Source of the DNA: Halobacteriovorax marinus SJ
GTDB taxonomy: Bacteria > Bdellovibrionota > Bacteriovoracia > Bacteriovoracales > Bacteriovoracaceae
DNA: 64,000 bases
NCBI RefSeq assembly: GCF_000210915.2
Contig: NC_016620.1
Location: forward strand, 496,001 to 560,000
Direction of reading: 5' to 3'
Part shown: piece by piece, positions 17,891 through 26,607 of the stretch
Numbering within the stretch: the first letter of the stretch is position 1
Layout of the letters: each line of letters starts with the position of its first letter
The notes under the pieces: generated by a model
What the model saw: only the letters and a program-made list of their open reading frames with translations
Database searches by the model: none
Told to the model about the DNA's origin: nothing
Position numbers and translations under genes: made by a program

Positions 17891-18529
17891 CTATTCTGGT
17901 GACCACAGCATCAGAAAGCCATAAGTTCTAATCCACTTATAAACTTCCTTTGCTACGATTTTAATATTTCTCATATTATCAAAATCTGACTCTACACTAT
18001 AAAAGTAGAGTTGGTAGTCATCATCGGCTTCCATTAATTTATTGAAGATAAGCTTTATTCTCATGACGTGATAGTCATGGGAAATAACAATAATCTTCTT
18101 ATTTCCCTTTCTCTCTCTTAAGTGTCTAAGCGTAGAGATGACATTCTCAACTGTATTTCTTGCCAAGTAATCAATAGTGAGAAGGTTTGTATCTATTTCC
18201 TCATCAATTTTGAGGGGCCTTAGAAGACTGTCCACAGAGTTCTTGGAATAAACACCTGTAATAAAGATATTAGATTGTTTGTATTTCTTTGCTAGTTGAA
18301 CAGCTAGAGGGATTCTTCCCGAGTCACCTGTAAAGACGACAATTAGGTCGGGAGATCTATTGTAAAAAGTTTTCTCTGTTTCTTGATTATAGTTTCTCGC
18401 GATGAGAACAAAGATAAGAGACATGATGGCGTAGAGAATAATTGAAACGAGAGAGATAAAGACGATATTCTGTAAATATCTTAAAATCTTAGTTCTCTGC
18501 GTTTCAAAAATATATCTCTTTTTAAACAT
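17891..18529 (-). CDS. YdcF/DUF218-family membrane-anchored protein
   Basis: 212 residues. One N-terminal membrane helix (residues 22-50) precedes a soluble domain containing DLIVVFTGDSGRIPLAVQLA and NTVENVISTLRHLRER, then VISHDYHVMRIKLIF. These are the conserved blocks of the YdcF/ElyC/SanA (DUF218) family, where the Gly-Asp and His residues form the site. ElyC and SanA affect cell-envelope integrity and the cell wall lipid carrier. It is last in a three-gene unit after maeB and ridA, starting one base after the ridA stop. Confidence 0.78.
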   Translation of the reverse strand: MFKKRYIFETQRTKILRYLQNIVFISLVSIILYAIMSLIFVLIARNYNQETEKTFYNRSPDLIVVFTGDSGRIPLAVQLAKKYKQSNIFITGVYSKNSVDSLLRPLKIDEEIDTNLLTIDYLARNTVENVISTLRHLRERKGNKKIIVISHDYHVMRIKLIFNKLMEADDDYQLYFYSVESDFDNMRNIKIVAKEVYKWIRTYGFLMLWSPE

Positions 18530-18530
18530 C

Positions 18531-18914
18531 TTATCTCGCTGCTATAACTTCAATCTCAACAAGTGCACCTTTAGGAAGATTTGGAACTTCAACACAGCTT
18601 CTTGCTGGATATGGCTCTTGAAAGTATTTAATATAAGCTTCGTTCACGAGATTGAACTTTCCTAAATCAGTAACAAAGATACTCGTTTTGATAATGTGAG
18701 TTCTATCAATACCTTGAGACTCTAAAAGCCCATCGATATTTTTCATAATCTGATTTAGTTGTGCTTCAAAACCTTCCAGTAATACAGAAGTCTTTGGGTC
18801 AATACCAATTTGTCCTGAGAAGTAGAAAACACCATTGTGCTCTACTCCTTGAGAATATGTTCCTACTGCCGCTGGGGCAAGGTCTGTATTAACGATTTTC
18901 TTAGTGAAGGCCAT
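18531..18914 (-). CDS. RidA family enamine/imine deaminase
   Basis: 127 residues, standard for the RidA/YjgF/UK114 family. It ends with ARSCVEVPNLPKGALVEIEV, where the conserved Arg binds the carboxylate of the substrate. Other conserved blocks are GTYSQGVEHNGVFYFSGQIG near the N-terminus and NEAYIKYF. RidA hydrolyses reactive 2-aminoacrylate and related imines produced by PLP enzymes. It is sandwiched between malic enzyme and the YdcF-like gene with two-base gaps, so it is co-transcribed with them. Confidence 0.93.
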   Translation of the reverse strand: MAFTKKIVNTDLAPAAVGTYSQGVEHNGVFYFSGQIGIDPKTSVLLEGFEAQLNQIMKNIDGLLESQGIDRTHIIKTSIFVTDLGKFNLVNEAYIKYFQEPYPARSCVEVPNLPKGALVEIEVIAAR

Positions 18915-18916
18915 TA

Positions 18917-21217
18917 CTACTCCTCTTTCTCTTCTTCTGCTAGTAGTGCAGTGATATTAGACATATTTACAATTTCAGAAATTGTAGCCGTTCTTTGAAT
19001 AATATTAACTGTATCATTCATACTTACTAGAATTGGTCCAATTGCATCAGCATCACTTAATTGCTGTAAGAGTTTGTAACTAATATTTGCAGAGTTTAGA
19101 TCTGGGAATATTAGAATGTCCGCAGGTCCTTTCATATCGGCAAAGCTAAAGAGCTTTTCTCTGATATAAGCATTAACTGCAACATCTGCTTGCATCTCAC
19201 CTTCAACGTTTAGTGATGGGTAGCGCTCATGACATAGCTTTACAGCTTGTTTCATCTTCTTGGCACCTGGATGATTATTTGAACCAAAGTTAGAGTAACT
19301 TACAAATGCAATATTTGGATCTCTGTTGATAAGTTGCTTAAATAGTTTTGAAGTAGACTTTGCAATATCACATAGATCTTCTGGTGAAGGATCAACTTGA
19401 GCAGTAGTATCAGCTAAGAAGAGAATTCTATTCTTAAAAATAAGGATATAGACACCAGCGGCCTTCATTGATTCTTGTGTACCAACAACGTTGATGATTG
19501 GCTTAAAACACTCAGGGTAACTTAGAGTTGGACCTGAGAGCATTGTATCGGCCATTCCTTTTCTAACCATCATGGCGCCGAAGTAATTCTCTTGTGCCAT
19601 CTTATCTTCTGCATGGTAGATACTTACGCCGTTTCTCTGTTTCATTGAGCAATATTCTCTGTAGAACTCTTTGAATCTTTCATGCTTTGTAGGTTCGATA
19701 ATTTCCAATTCTTTAAGTCCAGATAGACCAAGTTTATCCATTCTCTTTAAGATAATTTCTTTATTACCTAGGAGAATTGGTTCGATTCTTCCTTCCTCTT
19801 GTAGCAATTTAACTGCTTCAAGAATTCTCGTATTCGCACCTTCAGCAAAAACAACTCTTGTTTTCTTCTTATTCTTTTCTACTCTAGAGCTCAATCTGTC
19901 TCTTAGAGACTTAAGGAATCTTGCCGAGCTTCCAAGTCTTTCTTCTAGTTGCTTAGCATATTCGTTAAGGTCTTTAATTTGATGTTTTGCTACACCTGAG
20001 TCCATTGCAGCTTTAGCAACTGCAGGTGAGACTCTTGTGAGAACTCTTGTATCGAATGGCTTAGGGATTAAGTACTCTCTACCAAACTTAAAGTTCTGTC
20101 CGGCATAGGCCATTTTTACTTCTTCAGGAACTTCTTCTTTTGCAAGACTAGCAAGCGCTCTAACTGCAGCAAGTTTCATCTCGTCATTAATCTTAGTTGC
20201 TCTAACGTCTAGAGCTCCTCTGAAGATAAATGGGAATCCAAGAACATTATTAACTTGGTTAGGGAAGTCAGATCTTCCTGTGGCCATAATAACGTCAGTT
20301 CTTACTTCGTGAGCTTCATGAGGATAAATCTCTGGTTCTGGGTTTGCCATTGCAAAGATAATTGGATCTTTTGCCATAGTCTTTACCATGTCAGCATTGA
20401 GAACACCTCTCGCTGAACAACCGATAAATGCATCTGCACCATCAAGTGCGTCTGCAAGAGTTCTGCAATTAGTTTCAACTGCGAATTCTTCCTTATAAAT
20501 ATTCATTCCGTTTTCACGACCTTTATAGATAACTCCTTTAGAGTCACACATTAAAAGGTTTTCATTTTTTACACCTAAATTAAAGAATAGTTTTGCACAT
20601 GCCATTGCAGCAGCTCCGGCTCCACTGAAAACTACTTTAACTTGATCCATTTTCTTTTCAGCAATTTCAATCGCGTTGATAAAACCTGCTGAAGCAATGA
20701 TAGCCGTTCCATGTTGATCATCGTGGAAAACAGGAATATTCATTTTTTCAATTAATTGCTTTTCAATTTCAAAACACTCAGGAGCTTTAATATCTTCTAA
20801 GTTAATACCACCAAAAGTAGGTTCAAGAGATTTAACAACGTTTACCATCCCTTCTACTGTAGGCTCATTAACTTCAATATCGAAAACATCAACGTCTGCG
20901 AAGCGCTTAAAGAGTACTCCCTTTCCTTCCATTACTGGCTTACTTGCGAGGGCCCCGATATCACCAAGTCCAAGAACAGCTGTTCCATTGGAAATAACTC
21001 CAACAAGGTTTCCTTTACTTGTGTACTTGAAGGCATCTTCTGGGTTCTTTGCAATTTCTAGGCAAGGAACTGCAACACCTGGTGTGTAGGCTAGAGAAAG
21101 GTCTTCCGCTGTTAGGCAGGCCTTAGTTGGGACAACTTCAATTTTTCCCGGTCTTTCCCCATTATGGTAGTTAAGTGCTTGTTTATTTTTTTCTTCATTA
21201 GTAGGATTCGTGCTCAT
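18917..21217 (-). CDS. maeB: NADP-dependent malic enzyme with phosphotransacetylase-like C-terminus
   Basis: 766 residues, the size of MaeB-type malic enzymes. The first 430 residues are the malic domain ([43 protein letters not shown] nucleotide loop). The last 330 are a phosphotransacetylase-like domain ([24 protein letters not shown]-like sections). It converts malate to pyruvate with CO2 and NADPH; the extra domain is regulatory and binds acetyl-CoA. It is the first gene of the maeB-ridA-ydcF-like operon. AAGGATAATTCG precedes the ATG. Confidence 0.93.
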   Translation of the reverse strand: MSTNPTNEEKNKQALNYHNGERPGKIEVVPTKACLTAEDLSLAYTPGVAVPCLEIAKNPEDAFKYTSKGNLVGVISNGTAVLGLGDIGALASKPVMEGKGVLFKRFADVDVFDIEVNEPTVEGMVNVVKSLEPTFGGINLEDIKAPECFEIEKQLIEKMNIPVFHDDQHGTAIIASAGFINAIEIAEKKMDQVKVVFSGAGAAAMACAKLFFNLGVKNENLLMCDSKGVIYKGRENGMNIYKEEFAVETNCRTLADALDGADAFIGCSARGVLNADMVKTMAKDPIIFAMANPEPEIYPHEAHEVRTDVIMATGRSDFPNQVNNVLGFPFIFRGALDVRATKINDEMKLAAVRALASLAKEEVPEEVKMAYAGQNFKFGREYLIPKPFDTRVLTRVSPAVAKAAMDSGVAKHQIKDLNEYAKQLEERLGSSARFLKSLRDRLSSRVEKNKKKTRVVFAEGANTRILEAVKLLQEEGRIEPILLGNKEIILKRMDKLGLSGLKELEIIEPTKHERFKEFYREYCSMKQRNGVSIYHAEDKMAQENYFGAMMVRKGMADTMLSGPTLSYPECFKPIINVVGTQESMKAAGVYILIFKNRILFLADTTAQVDPSPEDLCDIAKSTSKLFKQLINRDPNIAFVSYSNFGSNNHPGAKKMKQAVKLCHERYPSLNVEGEMQADVAVNAYIREKLFSFADMKGPADILIFPDLNSANISYKLLQQLSDADAIGPILVSMNDTVNIIQRTATISEIVNMSNITALLAEEEKEE

Positions 21218-21300
21218 CGAATTATCCTTTTTTTACTTGATTTTAAAGTCTACAAGAATAATTCAAAGATAATAAAATGGCACGAAATCAGAGCTTTTTT

Positions 21301-22746
21301 CTAACCTTTGCGCGCTGAGGCAAGTTGTTTAAATTGTGGATAAAAATAGAAAATTACAAGGGTGCTTCCCGTTGTTAAAACTCCGATATAGAGCTCGTCA
21401 ACATTTTGCCAGAATCCTTGATGAGTTGCGTTGCGCCAATAGGAAGTTGTAATAACGCCGAGTAGGCAAGTTGTTACAAATTGCTTATCGCTAATTCTTC
21501 CAGGGAAAATATATCCAAAGAGAACTGGAAAGAGTAGACAAGCCGCCGATAGGCTTCCAAGAGTTTTCCAAACCGTTTTAATATCACCATTGAAAACTTG
21601 TGCCATTATAATTGCCAAAACTCCTACAAGTAGAACCCCTAAGTGATGCATCATCGGTTTAGACCTAAGCCTCTTAGGTGCTAAGTCGTAGGCCAATGTT
21701 GTCCCGGCTAGAAAGAGGTATGAATCTATTGTGGAGAGAATTGTCGCCAATATACCAGCGAGCATAAATCCTCTTAGTCCATCTGGCAGAATCTGTGCCG
21801 CATATAAAAGGTAAGCGTGGGCGGAATTGGCTTCGGGCATAGTGGCCTTAGCGTACATAGCTCCAAAAGTTGTACAAATATCGAAGCAAAACCAGATACA
21901 AGTTGAGATTAGGATACCCTTCTTGGCCGTTTTAGGAGAGTTTGCAGCAAAACACCTTTGATAGAAGTTTGGATCGACCAAGGTAGAGAGAGCAATAAAT
22001 CCCCAAACTAATGTTGTCCCAATTCCAACACTACCGGTGAGGGAAAAATAACTTGAAGGTAAGCTCTCTTTTAAGAACCCAAGTCCACCAAAGTTCGCAA
22101 CACTCATAGCGAGAACTAAGAATACGCCTAAGCACATGACAAAGAATTGAACGAGGTCAGAGAAAACAACCGCCCTAAATCCTCCCCACATCGAGTAGAG
22201 AAGTACAAAGAAAACACCAATTGTTGTATTTAGCCAAAGCTCACCACCAAAGATCATTTGAGAGAAAATACCAAGGCTAATTGCATAGGCAATAGGCAGG
22301 ACGTTGAAGAAGTTGAATACCGCACTTAATTTAGCAGATTTTGGACCAAACATCTTTCCAATAAGATCAGGTAGTGTCACAGCTTGCATATGGGATATTT
22401 TATTAATGATAAAGAAAGCAAAAATAATATAGGCCACGTACCAGAATGCCCCTTGAGTGACGAAGTTAAATATCCCTTGGTTAAAAGCTATCTCAGTTAC
22501 TCCAAAAATTCCTCCATACCAAGTCGCTACGAGTGTCGCGATAAAGAGTGGAAGTGTGAGCTGCCTTCCCATTAGTAGAAGGTCTAGATAAGTCGAACTC
22601 TCATCTTGGGTTTGAGAGATTTTCTCTCTTTTTGACATTCCCCAGATGACACTTGCGCCAGTGAGAATGAGTACTGTGCAAAATACAATCCAGTCGAGAG
22701 TAGAAATAGTATCAATTAGATTAATAGAAGGATTTAATTCTTTCAT
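21301..22746 (-). CDS. Sodium:solute symporter under TPP riboswitch (ThiV-like)
   Basis: 481-residue SSS-family transporter with about 13 membrane segments. The helices around VWGFIALSTLVDPNFYQRCF and ILATILSTIDSYLFLAGTT fit the family (PutP/PanF-type, with the Ser-Thr sodium site near LSTIDSYL). What fixes its role is the leader at about 22750-22823, a TPP riboswitch reading into this ATG. Published comparative work describes an SSS transporter, ThiV, in thiamine regulons; this is probably the same or a parallel case. It would import a thiamine precursor such as HMP or the thiazole moiety, or thiamine itself, with sodium. No thiamine biosynthesis gene lies in the window. Confidence 0.85.
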   Translation of the reverse strand: MKELNPSINLIDTISTLDWIVFCTVLILTGASVIWGMSKREKISQTQDESSTYLDLLLMGRQLTLPLFIATLVATWYGGIFGVTEIAFNQGIFNFVTQGAFWYVAYIIFAFFIINKISHMQAVTLPDLIGKMFGPKSAKLSAVFNFFNVLPIAYAISLGIFSQMIFGGELWLNTTIGVFFVLLYSMWGGFRAVVFSDLVQFFVMCLGVFLVLAMSVANFGGLGFLKESLPSSYFSLTGSVGIGTTLVWGFIALSTLVDPNFYQRCFAANSPKTAKKGILISTCIWFCFDICTTFGAMYAKATMPEANSAHAYLLYAAQILPDGLRGFMLAGILATILSTIDSYLFLAGTTLAYDLAPKRLRSKPMMHHLGVLLVGVLAIIMAQVFNGDIKTVWKTLGSLSAACLLFPVLFGYIFPGRISDKQFVTTCLLGVITTSYWRNATHQGFWQNVDELYIGVLTTGSTLVIFYFYPQFKQLASARKG

Positions 22747-22749
22747 TGG

Positions 22750-22823
22750 TCTCCTTACGGCAGCATTACCTGCATCAAGTAAAGGGTCGAGTTAATACTC
22801 CTCTCAGCCGAAGCTCCCCTGAT
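22750..22823 (-). promoter_or_regulatory. TPP (THI-box) riboswitch
   Basis: Read on the minus strand, the leader contains AGGGGAGC, then GGCTGAGAGGA, then CTTGATGCAGGTAATGC and TGCCGTAAGGAGA. These are the conserved blocks of the thiamine pyrophosphate riboswitch in the right order and spacing. The AAGGAG at the 3' end of the aptamer (22751-22756) is the ribosome binding site of the symporter, about four bases from its ATG. TPP binding should therefore hide the site and shut off translation. This is seen directly in sequence; the mechanism is by analogy with known translational TPP switches. Confidence 0.93.
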
Positions 22824-22895
22824 TTTTAAAAGCATTATTGTAGAGTGATATTATCTTTATTATACTTATTAAGGCAATTAATAGGAGAAAAAATT

Positions 22896-23840
22896 ATGAC
22901 TTTAACACAACTAGAGTATGTCGTTGCAGTAAATAAGCATCGTCACTTTAAAAAGGCAGCAGCAGAGTGCAATGTGACTCAGCCAACTCTAAGTATGCAG
23001 TTGCAAAAGTTAGAAGACGAGTTAGGGATCATTATTTTTGATCGCTCGAAATCTCCTATTCTTCCGACAATTGAAGGTGAGAAGGTTATTAAGCAAGCTC
23101 AGGTTGTGATCAAGGAGTATAATAGAATTTTTCACATACTCGAAAACTCACAAGGAGAAGTTTCTGGAAAGTTTAGACTTGCAGTTATTCCAACTCTCGC
23201 TCCCTATATCATTCCTCTCTTCGCTAAGAAGTTTGCCGACAACTATCCACGAGTAGAGTTAGTGATTGAAGAGTTTAAGACAGATGAAATTATTGAACTC
23301 TTAGATAAAGAAGAGATTGATGCTGCAATTTTAGTGACTCCGCTACAAGAGCCTTCATTAATTGAAAGGGTTCTCTTCTTTGAGCCTTTCTATTTATTTA
23401 CATCTCCTGATCAAGATTTATATAAGAAGAAGAAAGTAAGAGAGTCAGATCTTTCTAAGAATAGTCTCTGGTTATTAAACGAAGGACATTGTCTTAGAAC
23501 TCAAGTCTTGAAGGTTTGTACTATGAATCTTGAAATGAGTAGTTATAAGAATTTAAGATTTGAATCTGGAAACTTAGAAACATTGAAGAACTTAGTCGTT
23601 CAAAGTTCTGGCTATACTCTTCTTCCATATCTCGCAACTTTAGACTTGAGTACTCAGAGAAAGAAAATGATTAGAGAGTTTCACAAGCCAGCACCAACGA
23701 GAGAAGTTTCTATCGTATACGGAAGAACTTTTCTAAAAGAGAAGATAATTGATGCTCTTGAAGAGACAATCGTCTCTGTTCTCCCAAAGGAAATACGCTC
23801 TTTAAAAGATGGAGACCTCTCAATCGTCGATCTATATTGA
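22896..23840 (+). CDS. oxyR: Hydrogen-peroxide sensor, LysR-type regulator OxyR
   Basis: 314 residues from ATG 22896 (MTLTQLEYVV), with TAGGAGAA in front. An upstream in-frame ATG at 22845 would add 17 odd residues and is rejected. The LysR helix-turn-helix is at residues 18-45. GHCLRTQVLKVC places cysteines at positions 199 and 208, the same numbering as the redox pair of E. coli OxyR; they form a disulfide when oxidised by peroxide. It activates peroxide-defence genes such as catalases and peroxiredoxins, none of which are adjacent. It is divergent from the riboswitch-controlled symporter. Confidence 0.93.
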   Translation: MTLTQLEYVVAVNKHRHFKKAAAECNVTQPTLSMQLQKLEDELGIIIFDRSKSPILPTIEGEKVIKQAQVVIKEYNRIFHILENSQGEVSGKFRLAVIPTLAPYIIPLFAKKFADNYPRVELVIEEFKTDEIIELLDKEEIDAAILVTPLQEPSLIERVLFFEPFYLFTSPDQDLYKKKKVRESDLSKNSLWLLNEGHCLRTQVLKVCTMNLEMSSYKNLRFESGNLETLKNLVVQSSGYTLLPYLATLDLSTQRKKMIREFHKPAPTREVSIVYGRTFLKEKIIDALEETIVSVLPKEIRSLKDGDLSIVDLY

Positions 23841-23885
23841 TAAAATCAAGTGTCAAAGTGACCATCCCTTAAAACAAAGAAGTAT

Positions 23886-23921
23886 AAACTCTTAAAAATT
23901 GGAAAAAATTTTTAAGAGTTT
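23886..23921 (+). terminator. Long perfect hairpin after oxyR
   Basis: Two perfectly complementary 15-base arms (AAACTCTTAAAAATT and its complement) flank a six-base loop. The U run after it is short. It is directly followed by the 12-base palindrome TTCTTGCAAGAA at 23920-23931. It probably terminates oxyR, or marks the start region of the protease transcript. Confidence 0.6.
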
Positions 23922-23988
23922 CTTGCAAGAAGTTGTTAGTAAAAAACATGAGTCATTACTCATCCCTCTAGGTATATTCTTTTTCAAC

Positions 23989-24013
23989 TTTTCCAGATGT
24001 TCTTTCTGGAAAA
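23989..24013 (+). promoter_or_regulatory. Leader hairpin in front of secreted protease
   Basis: TTTTCCAGA and TCTGGAAAA form a nine-pair stem with a seven-base loop, 29 bases before the protease start. GGAAAGGGAG, the ribosome binding site, follows at 24023-24034. It may stabilise the mRNA or control translation; no known class was recognised. Confidence 0.45.
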
Positions 24014-24042
24014 TTCATACTTAGGAAAGGGAGTCCTTAATT

Positions 24043-25527
24043 ATGATGATCACCTCATTAAAATGCCTACCAAAGAACCTTTTACTTCTAACATTCACTT
24101 TCGCCCTTGTTATTTCATGTGGAAAAAACGATGAGACAAGCTCAAGTGACCCGGCCCTTTTTGATTCTCAAATCATTATTGGATCTGTTGATTGGAAAGA
24201 AATTTCCGATCTATCAACGACAAATTCTATTAGAAAAGCATCTTCTCCTGTAGCAGATGTAACTTTACCAGTGATGGGCTCAAGATGTACGGGCTTTTTA
24301 ATTTCAGAAGATGTTCTTATGACTAATGAGCATTGTATTCCTTCGGCTGCCTATGCTGAAGGTGTGACGGCAAGCTTTAGACACCTCAAAGGGGTTTCAG
24401 AATCTAATTGGGAAGAGTATGACTGTAGTACCTTTCTAATGAATAATGCTGAGTTTGATTTCGCACTTTTAAAGTGTTCGGGAAGTCCGGGAAGAAAGTT
24501 TGGGTTTGTTGAGATCGATTCTTCTCATAAAAGCACAGGGACTTCAGTTTATATTGTTCAACAAAATTGTGATTACTACTCTAGTCGAAACTGTGATTGG
24601 ACTAAGAAATATTCCAAGGGAAGTATTACTGAAGTAGCAGATGAGTATACACATAATGCTGATACTTTAGGGGGATCATCAGGATCACCAATGTTTGATG
24701 CCAGTTCTCATAAAGTCGTTGGTCTCCATCACGCAGGCCTTGGAAATAATGGAATGGGGAGAGGTTACGAGAATTATGCCGTAAAGATGAGTGAAATTGT
24801 ACCAGTGATAAATGCGAGATTTCCAAGTTTACTTGGTGGTGGAACACCAAGCTCTGGAGATCAAACAGAGGATAATAATACTCTTTCAAAAGCATTTTCA
24901 CTAAAGGGATCTAGCGAAACCCTAAGTGGACTTAGCGTTGAGAGCTCTGATGACCTAGATTATTACTCATTAAAAGCTGCACGTGGAGCACAAGTCTCTG
25001 TCTCTGTTAAATTCTCTCACTCAAAGGGAGACCTAGATGTTTACTTAGTAAATAGCTCAGGTGGAGTTGTAAAGAAAGTTGAATCATCAAGTGATAATGA
25101 AGAATTCTCATATGTATCAACAGGGGAGAAAGTATACTTTGTAGTCTTTGGATATAAAGGTGCTGTAAACACTTATAAAATGCATGTAACTGTCTCTTCG
25201 CAGAATGTAGAGAACGACTCATTTGAAACAGCTAAGGCCTTAGATACAAATCACTCTGAAGATTATAGCTTATCAAAGAATGAGAACGACTTCTTTTCTT
25301 TTGAGGTCTCTAGAACAAGTAGTGTTTCTGTAAAAATTGAGTTCACTCATAGTAGAGGCGATCTTGATATGAAAATCTTTGATAAGAATAAGAAAGTAGT
25401 AGCGAGCTCTCTTAGTACTAAAAACGTTGAAGAGGTAACTAAGTCTCTAGCGAAAGGTAAGTATTATGTTCAAGTTTACGGATATAAAGGCGCAGCGAAT
25501 GACTATAGTTTAACAATTAGAGATTAA
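24043..25527 (+). CDS. Secreted lipoprotein serine protease (V8/trypsin-like) with two PPC domains
   Basis: 494 residues. The lipobox ALVISC (Cys 26) makes it a lipoprotein. The protease domain has the triad His 97 (TNEHC), Asp 139 (FDFALLK) and Ser 213 in GGSSGSP, typical of S1B/V8-like peptidases. From about residue 270 there are two copies of the bacterial pre-peptidase C-terminal beta domain. Each has a GDLD-(V/M) core (residues 326-330 and 444-448) and ends in FGYKGA or YGYKGA. PPC domains help secreted peptidases bind or mature. It is a candidate extracytoplasmic protease that could act on prey or the envelope. The leader carries several hairpins. Confidence 0.87.
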   Translation: MMITSLKCLPKNLLLLTFTFALVISCGKNDETSSSDPALFDSQIIIGSVDWKEISDLSTTNSIRKASSPVADVTLPVMGSRCTGFLISEDVLMTNEHCIPSAAYAEGVTASFRHLKGVSESNWEEYDCSTFLMNNAEFDFALLKCSGSPGRKFGFVEIDSSHKSTGTSVYIVQQNCDYYSSRNCDWTKKYSKGSITEVADEYTHNADTLGGSSGSPMFDASSHKVVGLHHAGLGNNGMGRGYENYAVKMSEIVPVINARFPSLLGGGTPSSGDQTEDNNTLSKAFSLKGSSETLSGLSVESSDDLDYYSLKAARGAQVSVSVKFSHSKGDLDVYLVNSSGGVVKKVESSSDNEEFSYVSTGEKVYFVVFGYKGAVNTYKMHVTVSSQNVENDSFETAKALDTNHSEDYSLSKNENDFFSFEVSRTSSVSVKIEFTHSRGDLDMKIFDKNKKVVASSLSTKNVEEVTKSLAKGKYYVQVYGYKGAANDYSLTIRD

Positions 25528-25532
25528 AACTT

Positions 25533-25553
25533 AGGGCCGAATTATTCGGCCCT
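25533..25553. terminator. Shared terminator between convergent protease and hydrolase genes
   Basis: AGGGCCGAA and TTCGGCCCT pair over nine bases with a three-base loop, followed by TCTTATTT on the forward strand and TAAGTTTT on the reverse. The hairpin includes the stop region of the hydrolase gene. Confidence 0.8.
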
Positions 25554-26528
25554 TCTTATTTCATCATCAAATATAAAGGCCTGAGCTCTCAACTCTGACC
25601 AGAGTACATCTTTTCTCAAGCTTTCTAAGAAACCAACATGACCACCGGACTGAGGCATCTCTAAGAAGAAGTTCTTATTTTCTTTTGCTTCATGAACAGG
25701 ATAGCAGTCATCTCCAAGAAAGGGATCATTCTTGGCATTAACCATTAGTGTTGGAATTGCAATATTTTTGATCTTATCCTTGCAGCTACCTTTTTCATAA
25801 TAATCATTGGCATCAATGAACCCGTGTAGTGGAGCTGTGAACCTGTTATCGAAATCTTGAAATGTCTTTATTTTACTAAGGTCTTTAATATCGACTTTGC
25901 TTAGGCCAATAGTGCGATGCTTTTCAAGGATCTTATTTCTCATAGTACTTAGAAAGTTCTCTAAGTACATTTTATTAATTGGCCTTGAAAGCTCTTTGAT
26001 AGATGACTTTAAGTCACAAGGAGCAGAGAAAACAACAGCCTTCTTGATTTTTGAATTAACTGATTTAGCCTTAAGACCTAAGTAGTTTGTCGTCAGAGCA
26101 GCGCCAAGGCTAAAGCCAAGAAGGTATACTTCTTCATATTCTTTTTGTGCAAGAGCAAAGTCGATGACCATTTCAAGGTCTGAAATAGTTGCTGCGTGAT
26201 AAAACTTCTCTGTCCAATTCAACTCACCTGAACAACTTCTCATATTCCAAGAAACAACATCGATACCAACATTATTAAAATGCCTAGTCATTCCTCGAAT
26301 ATATTGAGTATCTGATGAACCCTCCAGCCCGTGAGAGAGTATTAGTAGTTTCTTTGAATTCACATCACTAATATCAATATCTAAAAAGTCATTATCACTA
26401 GTAAATAATCTCTTTCTTGAGTAAGAAACATCTTTTACCTTTCTAAAGAAGTACGGATAAAGAGTTTGAATATGTCCATTTTTTAGAAGCTTTGATGGTT
26501 TTAGTGTTGATGATGAAATTATAGGCAT
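25542..26528 (-). CDS. Alpha/beta hydrolase of the YheT family
   Basis: 328 residues. SHGLEGSSDTQYIRGM (around residue 66) is the oxyanion-loop motif and NMRSCSGE follows, both typical of YheT/ABHD1-3. The nucleophile elbow is GFSLGA, the acid is in MVNAKNDPFLG, and the His is in SGGHVGFLE, so the triad is complete. Human ABHD3 and relatives are phospholipases; the bacterial substrate is unknown. It stands alone and converges with the protease. The annotated start at 26528 begins MPIISSSTLKPSKLLKNGHI, a normal family N-terminus. Confidence 0.87.
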   Translation of the reverse strand: MPIISSSTLKPSKLLKNGHIQTLYPYFFRKVKDVSYSRKRLFTSDNDFLDIDISDVNSKKLLILSHGLEGSSDTQYIRGMTRHFNNVGIDVVSWNMRSCSGELNWTEKFYHAATISDLEMVIDFALAQKEYEEVYLLGFSLGAALTTNYLGLKAKSVNSKIKKAVVFSAPCDLKSSIKELSRPINKMYLENFLSTMRNKILEKHRTIGLSKVDIKDLSKIKTFQDFDNRFTAPLHGFIDANDYYEKGSCKDKIKNIAIPTLMVNAKNDPFLGDDCYPVHEAKENKNFFLEMPQSGGHVGFLESLRKDVLWSELRAQAFIFDDEIRRAE

Positions 26529-26607
26529 TGTCTAATATCTCCCTAACAAATACCTAATAATTATACATTAATTCATAAGTTTTGAATGATAATAAGTATG
26601 TTTTTGC

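Noticed and set aside
22845-22895. Longer N-terminus for OxyR
   Set aside because: The first 17 residues do not fit the family. ATG 22896 has its own ribosome site and puts the cysteines at 199 and 208.
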